Assembly (NCBI GenBank): GCA_964404205.1
Contig: CAYOJD010000006.1
Location: forward strand, 1-58,127
From: CAZWBR01 sp964404205
GTDB lineage: Bacteria > Bacteroidota > Bacteroidia > Bacteroidales > Prolixibacteraceae
Direction: 5' to 3'
DNA length: 58,127 nt
Made by a program: the position numbers and the translations under genes. The stretch's first letter is position 1; every line of letters begins with the position of its first letter. The notes under the pieces were generated by a model that had not been told where the DNA came from, did not search any database, and was given only the letters and a program-made list of their open reading frames with translations. Below, one piece after another: positions 54,655-58,127 of the stretch.

Positions 54655-54684
54655 AAAAGAGCCGGGTTTTAAACCGGCTCTTTT
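54655..54684 (-). terminator. Rho-independent terminator of lysC
   Basis: AAAAGAGCCGG (54655-54665) and CCGGCTCTTTT (54674-54684) form a perfect 11-base stem. On the minus strand a TTTTTG tail follows, as expected for lysC, 17 bases after its stop. The plus strand also has a TTTTATTT tail, so it may stop both directions, including the HAD transcript. Confidence 0.88.
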
Positions 54685-54701
54685 ATTTATCGATTACAGC
54701 T

Positions 54702-56018
54702 TTAACTGTTCAATACCTTTTCACTTAAGGTTCGGAGTGTATCCTGTTTGTCGTTCGTACTGATAAGGACTGAAATGTTGTGGCGGCTCCCTCCATACGA
54801 TATCATTCGGATTGGAATATTGGCCAGCGCATTGAATACCTTGGAAGCAAAACCTTTCTCTTCGGCAATCATATTGCCAACGATACAGATGATGGTTTGG
54901 TTGCGGTCAACTTCAACATCTCCATATTCCTTCAGTTCATTTACTATCTCTTCGAGATGTTTTGGGTTGTCTATCGTGACAGAAACAGCTACCTCGGAGG
55001 TCGTTACCATATCGACAGGCGTTTTGAAGAACTCAAAGATTTCAAAAATATTCTTCATAAACCCGTAAGCATTCAACATCCTTCCCGAACGGATTTTAAT
55101 GGCGGTAATCCCATCTTTGGCAGCTACCGCTTTGATACCGACTGTCTTGCTGTCAGCCGTAATCAGTGTTCCCGGATCAGGTGGGTTCATAGTGTTTTTC
55201 AACCGAACCGGAATGTTGTTCACCTTTGCGGGAAGAACGGTTTGCGGATGGAGGATTTTGGCTCCGAAATAGGCCAGCTCTGCCGCTTCATTAAACGAAA
55301 GTATATCAACTCGTTTAGTATTCTCGACATAACGTGGGTCGTTGTTATGAAACCCGTCGATATCCGTCCAGATTTGTACCTCTTTACTGTTCAGGGCTGC
55401 GCCAATTAAGGTAGCCGTATAATCTGACCCTCCACGTTGCAGGTTGTCGATTTCGTTCTCTTCGTTCCGACAGATAAATCCCTGCGTGATATAATAATCG
55501 GCTTTCGGACCCGAAGCAATTACTTCGCTGATTTTAGTCTTGATGTAACGCATATCGGGCATTTTGTCGCTATCGATTTTCATAAAATCAAGCGCGGGCA
55601 GTAACGCTGTATTGAACCCTTCCTCCTGCATCATCAGTGCGAATAGGGCTGTCGAAATCAGTTCGCCCTGAGCCAGCAATGTTCTTTCGCCCAGTTCATT
55701 GAATGTACCTGATGTAAACGATTTGATGACATCGAAGCGCTCTTCGAGCACTTTTTTGCCCTGCTCTTTTTTTTCGGCACTTTTGTACAAATCATAAACA
55801 ACATTGTAGTATTTCTTTTCCAAAGCACTGATAACTGCCAGAGCCGATTCCTTATTTTTCTTGGCCAGATAATCAGAGATTTCGACCAAACTATTGGTCG
55901 TGCCCGACATGGCCGAAAGCACAACCAGCTTCTGTTCGCCATCGGTAATTATTTTCATGACCGAACGCATGTTCTCAATTGAACCAACAGAAGTGCCCCC
56001 AAACTTAAATACTTTCAT
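54702..56018 (-). CDS. lysC: Aspartokinase
   Basis: From ATG 56018 the protein has 438 residues, starting MKVFKFGGTSVG; the longer frame to 56099 lacks family similarity. It phosphorylates aspartate at the head of the lysine, threonine and methionine pathways. Kinase motifs are KFGGTSVG, VVLSAMSGTTN and LQRGGSDYTA. Two ACT domains follow (about 300-438), including VDMVTTSEVAVSVT, the usual site for feedback control by lysine or threonine. Single-function form without homoserine dehydrogenase. A TAATTTTG box lies at 56061-56068. Confidence 0.93.
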   Translation of the reverse strand: MKVFKFGGTSVGSIENMRSVMKIITDGEQKLVVLSAMSGTTNSLVEISDYLAKKNKESALAVISALEKKYYNVVYDLYKSAEKKEQGKKVLEERFDVIKSFTSGTFNELGERTLLAQGELISTALFALMMQEEGFNTALLPALDFMKIDSDKMPDMRYIKTKISEVIASGPKADYYITQGFICRNEENEIDNLQRGGSDYTATLIGAALNSKEVQIWTDIDGFHNNDPRYVENTKRVDILSFNEAAELAYFGAKILHPQTVLPAKVNNIPVRLKNTMNPPDPGTLITADSKTVGIKAVAAKDGITAIKIRSGRMLNAYGFMKNIFEIFEFFKTPVDMVTTSEVAVSVTIDNPKHLEEIVNELKEYGDVEVDRNQTIICIVGNMIAEEKGFASKVFNALANIPIRMISYGGSRHNISVLISTNDKQDTLRTLSEKVLNS

Positions 56019-56060
56019 TTTTTTGTGTTGTTTAAACGCTTTAACACGAATAATTTGTGA

Positions 56061-56068
56061 CAAAATTA
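56061..56068 (-). promoter_or_regulatory. Candidate -7 box of lysC
   Basis: The minus strand reads TAATTTTG, an exact TAnnTTTG match, 42 bases before the lysC ATG. No -33 TTTG at the usual distance. Confidence 0.35.
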
Positions 56069-56154
56069 CGAATAATTCGGTGCAACATTCAGCTACCAAT
56101 CATTTTGAAACCAATTTTCTGCTTACAAATCGTAAGTTGGCCTCTTTTCAATAA

Positions 56155-56707
56155 TCACTTGACAATCTTCGATATGGCTTTGAAGGCCGTATCCTTGGCT
56201 GAGCGGGTTAACTCAAAAAGAACGGACTCTGCCGAAGTGACCATTATCCCNNNNNNNNNNCTCATGTCGAAATCGTTCCAGTGCAATAGCTTTGTTGGTC
56301 AAATCGCGCGAGCTGATACAGTCGGCAACTACAATCGGATTGTATCCGGCATCCTTCAGATCGACAGCTGTTTGCAAGACACAAACATGCGCCTCAATTC
56401 CGCAGATAATGATGTTTTTATATTGATTGGCACTCAGAAAACCGGCATACTCGTCTGCATCGTAACAACTGAATGATGTTTTCTCGATAAAGGAAAAAGG
56501 CTCAATCAGTTTGCTGACCTCTTCCAATGTTTCGCCCAGCCCTTTGCTGTATTGCTGGGTAAAAACAGTTGGGATTTGGAGTTCTTTTAACCCTTCGACC
56601 AAAATCTTGCTGTTTTTTAGGAATCTCTCTTTTTCAGCCATTGCCGGATAGAGCCGTTCCTGAATATCGATAATTAAGCCTGTACTGTTTTCCTTCGTAA
56701 TTCTCAT
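56155..56707 (-). CDS. Isochorismatase-like cysteine hydrolase, interrupted by an N-gap
   Basis: Ten Ns (56251-56260) hide the true end. Read straight through the Ns, the frame closes at 56213 with an unrelated tail. With a zero-length gap it continues RFRHE then GIMVTSAESVLFELTRSAKD and ends at TGA 56155, the normal C-terminus of this family, giving 180 residues. The catalytic triad is D14 (IIDIQER), K76 (EKTSFS) and C109 (GIEAHVCV). Members of this YcaC-like group hydrolyse amides or remain unassigned; no substrate is evident here. Confidence 0.88.
56251..56260. other. Assembly gap (10 N) in isochorismatase-like gene
   Basis: Ten Ns. The coding-strand flanks are GAG before and GGG after, both on codon boundaries. 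A zero-length gap restores a full family-like C-terminus. Confidence 0.95.
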
Positions 56708-56745
56708 ATTTTAATATTATGTATAATCGCTTGTTTTTTTATTGA

Positions 56746-57846
56746 TTATTTAGTCATTCCCAATATTTGGGAAAATTTACGCTTCCTCAAAATAAAGAAA
56801 TCAAAAATGATACTTCCCTTGTATATGGTTTGATGGCGACTGACTTTGCGTACTTTCTGCAACTGCTTTCGTTGCTTCGAAAGCGTTGGGATATGGTGGT
56901 AAAAATCGAAATGGGCTTTCAGTACTTTTGCAAATGCGCTCCATTGTCCGGTAACCAGAAACTGGATTCCTGCAATTCCGTCGAGCACCATGCGGAAAAA
57001 GATAATGGGAAAAAAACTGTTGGCCGGAAGGTTTTTGTAAAGCAGGTATAGATTATTCCTAAAATTGAGGTAGACTTTCAACGGGCTCTGATATGGCAAA
57101 CTGCCGCCCCCCAGGTGGTAAACAACCGATTGCGGCTCAACCTGAATCTGGTATCCCAGATTTCTCATCCGCCAGCAAAGATCGATCTCTTCCATGTGTG
57201 CCCAAAAATCGGGATCGAAACCTCCGGTCTGCTCCCAACACGACGAACGGACCATAATGGCAGCTCCGGTAGCCCAAAAAACCGATATGGGTTGATTGTA
57301 TTGTCCGTTGTCCTTTTCACAGACATTCAAGATGCGCCCGCGGCAAAAGGGATAACCCAACCTATCGATAAAACCACCCGAAGCTCCGGCATACTCAAAC
57401 TTCTCCGGTTCGTTCATGCTCAGAATCTTGGGTTGACATGCCCCGGCCAAAGGGTTTTTATCCATTGCATTGACCAGTGGGAGCAGCCACCCTTCTGTTA
57501 CTTGAATATCCGAATTGAGAAGTAAAAAATATTCAGCATCAATGTTTTTCAATGCTTCGTTGTACCCTTTGGCAAAGCCGAAATTTTCGTCCAGAGGTAA
57601 AAATTGAACCTCCTGAAATTCAGTTTCAATCACGTTCCGGCTCTCGTCCGTCGAGCCATTGTCGGCAATAACAATCTGACACCATTCGCAGGCCGAGTGG
57701 CGAACCACCGAAGGCAGGTATTGGCGCAAAAACGTAGCTCCGTTCCAGTTTAAAATAACGATGGCAACCTTGAACTTATATTTTTTGTTTATCTCGGGCG
57801 ATTGGGTAATCATGTGCGAACGGTTTGGTTTCTTTTGTGTTTCCAT
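56746..57846 (-). CDS. Family 2 glycosyltransferase
   Basis: The protein has 366 residues. The GT-A fold is shown by VAIVILNWNGATFLRQYLPS, IADNGSTDES and ENFGFAKGYNEAL. The metal site is LLLNSD, and the acceptor loop is FWATGAAIMVRSSCW with HMEEIDLCWRM. C-terminal hydrophobic helices (about 265-300) would hold it at the inner membrane. Such rhamnosyl- or galactosyl-type transferases build surface polysaccharide or lipopolysaccharide. The start overlaps the end of the LpxL-type gene by 37 bases, linking it to envelope lipid synthesis. Confidence 0.9.
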   Translation of the reverse strand: METQKKPNRSHMITQSPEINKKYKFKVAIVILNWNGATFLRQYLPSVVRHSACEWCQIVIADNGSTDESRNVIETEFQEVQFLPLDENFGFAKGYNEALKNIDAEYFLLLNSDIQVTEGWLLPLVNAMDKNPLAGACQPKILSMNEPEKFEYAGASGGFIDRLGYPFCRGRILNVCEKDNGQYNQPISVFWATGAAIMVRSSCWEQTGGFDPDFWAHMEEIDLCWRMRNLGYQIQVEPQSVVYHLGGGSLPYQSPLKVYLNFRNNLYLLYKNLPANSFFPIIFFRMVLDGIAGIQFLVTGQWSAFAKVLKAHFDFYHHIPTLSKQRKQLQKVRKVSRHQTIYKGSIIFDFFILRKRKFSQILGMTK

Positions 57847-58127
57847 CGTTTATGCGACCAGAGCCAGTGCTCGGGTTCTTCGATGATAATTTTTTCGAGC
57901 ATACGGTTCATTTTCTCCGTTAATTCAAAGCGGGCTGTCTGAGCCGCATTTTCATCAATCAGGTAAAACTCGACTTCGTAATATCCACGTTTGATTTTAC
58001 GTTGGTGAAGATAAATGGAAACGGCATTGATTTTCTGGGCCACTTTTTCTGTACCGGTCTGTACCGGGGTATCCTGATTCAGAAATGGCATCCAATGCTC
58101 AATCTCGTGCACCTTCGGACATTGGTC
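57810..58127 (-). CDS. LpxL/HtrB-type lysophospholipid acyltransferase, C-terminal part (5' end outside window)
   Basis: The frame is open to the window edge. The visible 105 residues begin DQCPKVHEIEHWMPFLNQDT, where the DQ-x-P step and the following PFL stretch match the late part of lipid A late acyltransferases. The ending EEPEHWLWSHKRWKHKR, with its W-x-W-x-H-[KR]-R-[WF] motif, is a family hallmark. It adds a secondary acyl chain to lipid A precursors at the inner membrane. Overlaps the GT2 gene by 37 bases, so the two are coupled. Confidence 0.9.
   Translation of the reverse strand, partial: DQCPKVHEIEHWMPFLNQDTPVQTGTEKVAQKINAVSIYLHQRKIKRGYYEVEFYLIDENAAQTARFELTEKMNRMLEKIIIEEPEHWLWSHKRWKHKRNQTVRT

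Noticed and set aside
1..58127. tRNA, rRNA, CRISPR or insertion sequence
   Set aside because: Reading the intergenic stretches showed no cloverleaf ending, no repeat-spacer array and no transposase or flanking terminal repeats.

Overview
The window reads as a chromosome segment of a member of the Bacteroidota, most likely a Bacteroidales/Marinilabiliales-type soil, gut or sediment bacterium. The evidence is a SusC/SusD pair, a hybrid two-component regulator, a DUF5686 outer-membrane protein, the purH-mreBCD-mrdA-rodA gene order, a short-form adenylate kinase, and promoter boxes of the Bacteroidota type (TAnnTTTG, sometimes with TTTG about 19-20 bases upstream) rather than E. coli-type promoters. 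I found no rRNA, tRNA, CRISPR array, insertion sequence or prophage. Two runs of ten Ns (47086-47095 and 56251-56260) are assembly gaps; both interrupted genes read through in frame if the gaps have zero length.

Layout. (a) 1-2202: the end of a CHAT-domain (caspase-like) membrane protein, convergent with an ECF sigma factor and a membrane TPR protein that looks like its anti-sigma partner. (b) 2678-5733: an EamA transporter, a cyclic-2,3-diphosphoglycerate-synthetase-like P-loop protein and an ACP phosphodiesterase-like protein. (c) 5780-13046, minus strand: purH, mreB, mreC, mreD, mrdA (PBP2), rodA, a cell-shape operon led by a purine gene. (d) 13268-19340: a MacB-like permease, rsmA, a LolC/FtsX-like permease and a DUF5686 protein. 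(e) 19419-38110: a complete pectin utilisation locus. It holds a hybrid two-component regulator, GH105, SusC, SusD, a PL10 pectate lyase, two CE8 pectinesterases, GH43, a CE12 acetylesterase and a GH28 polygalacturonase, ending in a structured 3' region and a terminator. (f) 38327-43392: aroK, parC, parE. (g) 43654-48769: a cation/proton antiporter and an operon hpt-adk-obg-PAP2. (h) 48983-52487: purE and a two-gene outer-membrane pair (a PorV/PorQ-like protein and a ComEA-type helix-hairpin-helix domain fused to a predicted barrel). (i) 52628-58127: acyltransferase plus HAD phosphatase, a DUF5808 microprotein, aspartokinase, an isochorismatase-like hydrolase, a GT2 glycosyltransferase and the end of an LpxL-type acyltransferase.

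How the genes work together. The pectin locus forms a coherent pathway. The hybrid regulator senses pectic oligosaccharides in the periplasm. CE8 and CE12 enzymes remove methyl and acetyl groups. PL10 cleaves de-esterified homogalacturonan, SusC/SusD imports oligomers, and GH28, GH105 and GH43 trim saturated, unsaturated and side-chain residues. The mre/mrdA/rodA block builds lateral wall.

The least explained parts are the CHAT/sigma/TPR module at the left edge, the helix-hairpin-helix barrel pair, a 39-codon membrane microprotein in front of the pectin genes, and two structured non-coding stretches inside or after the pectin operon.
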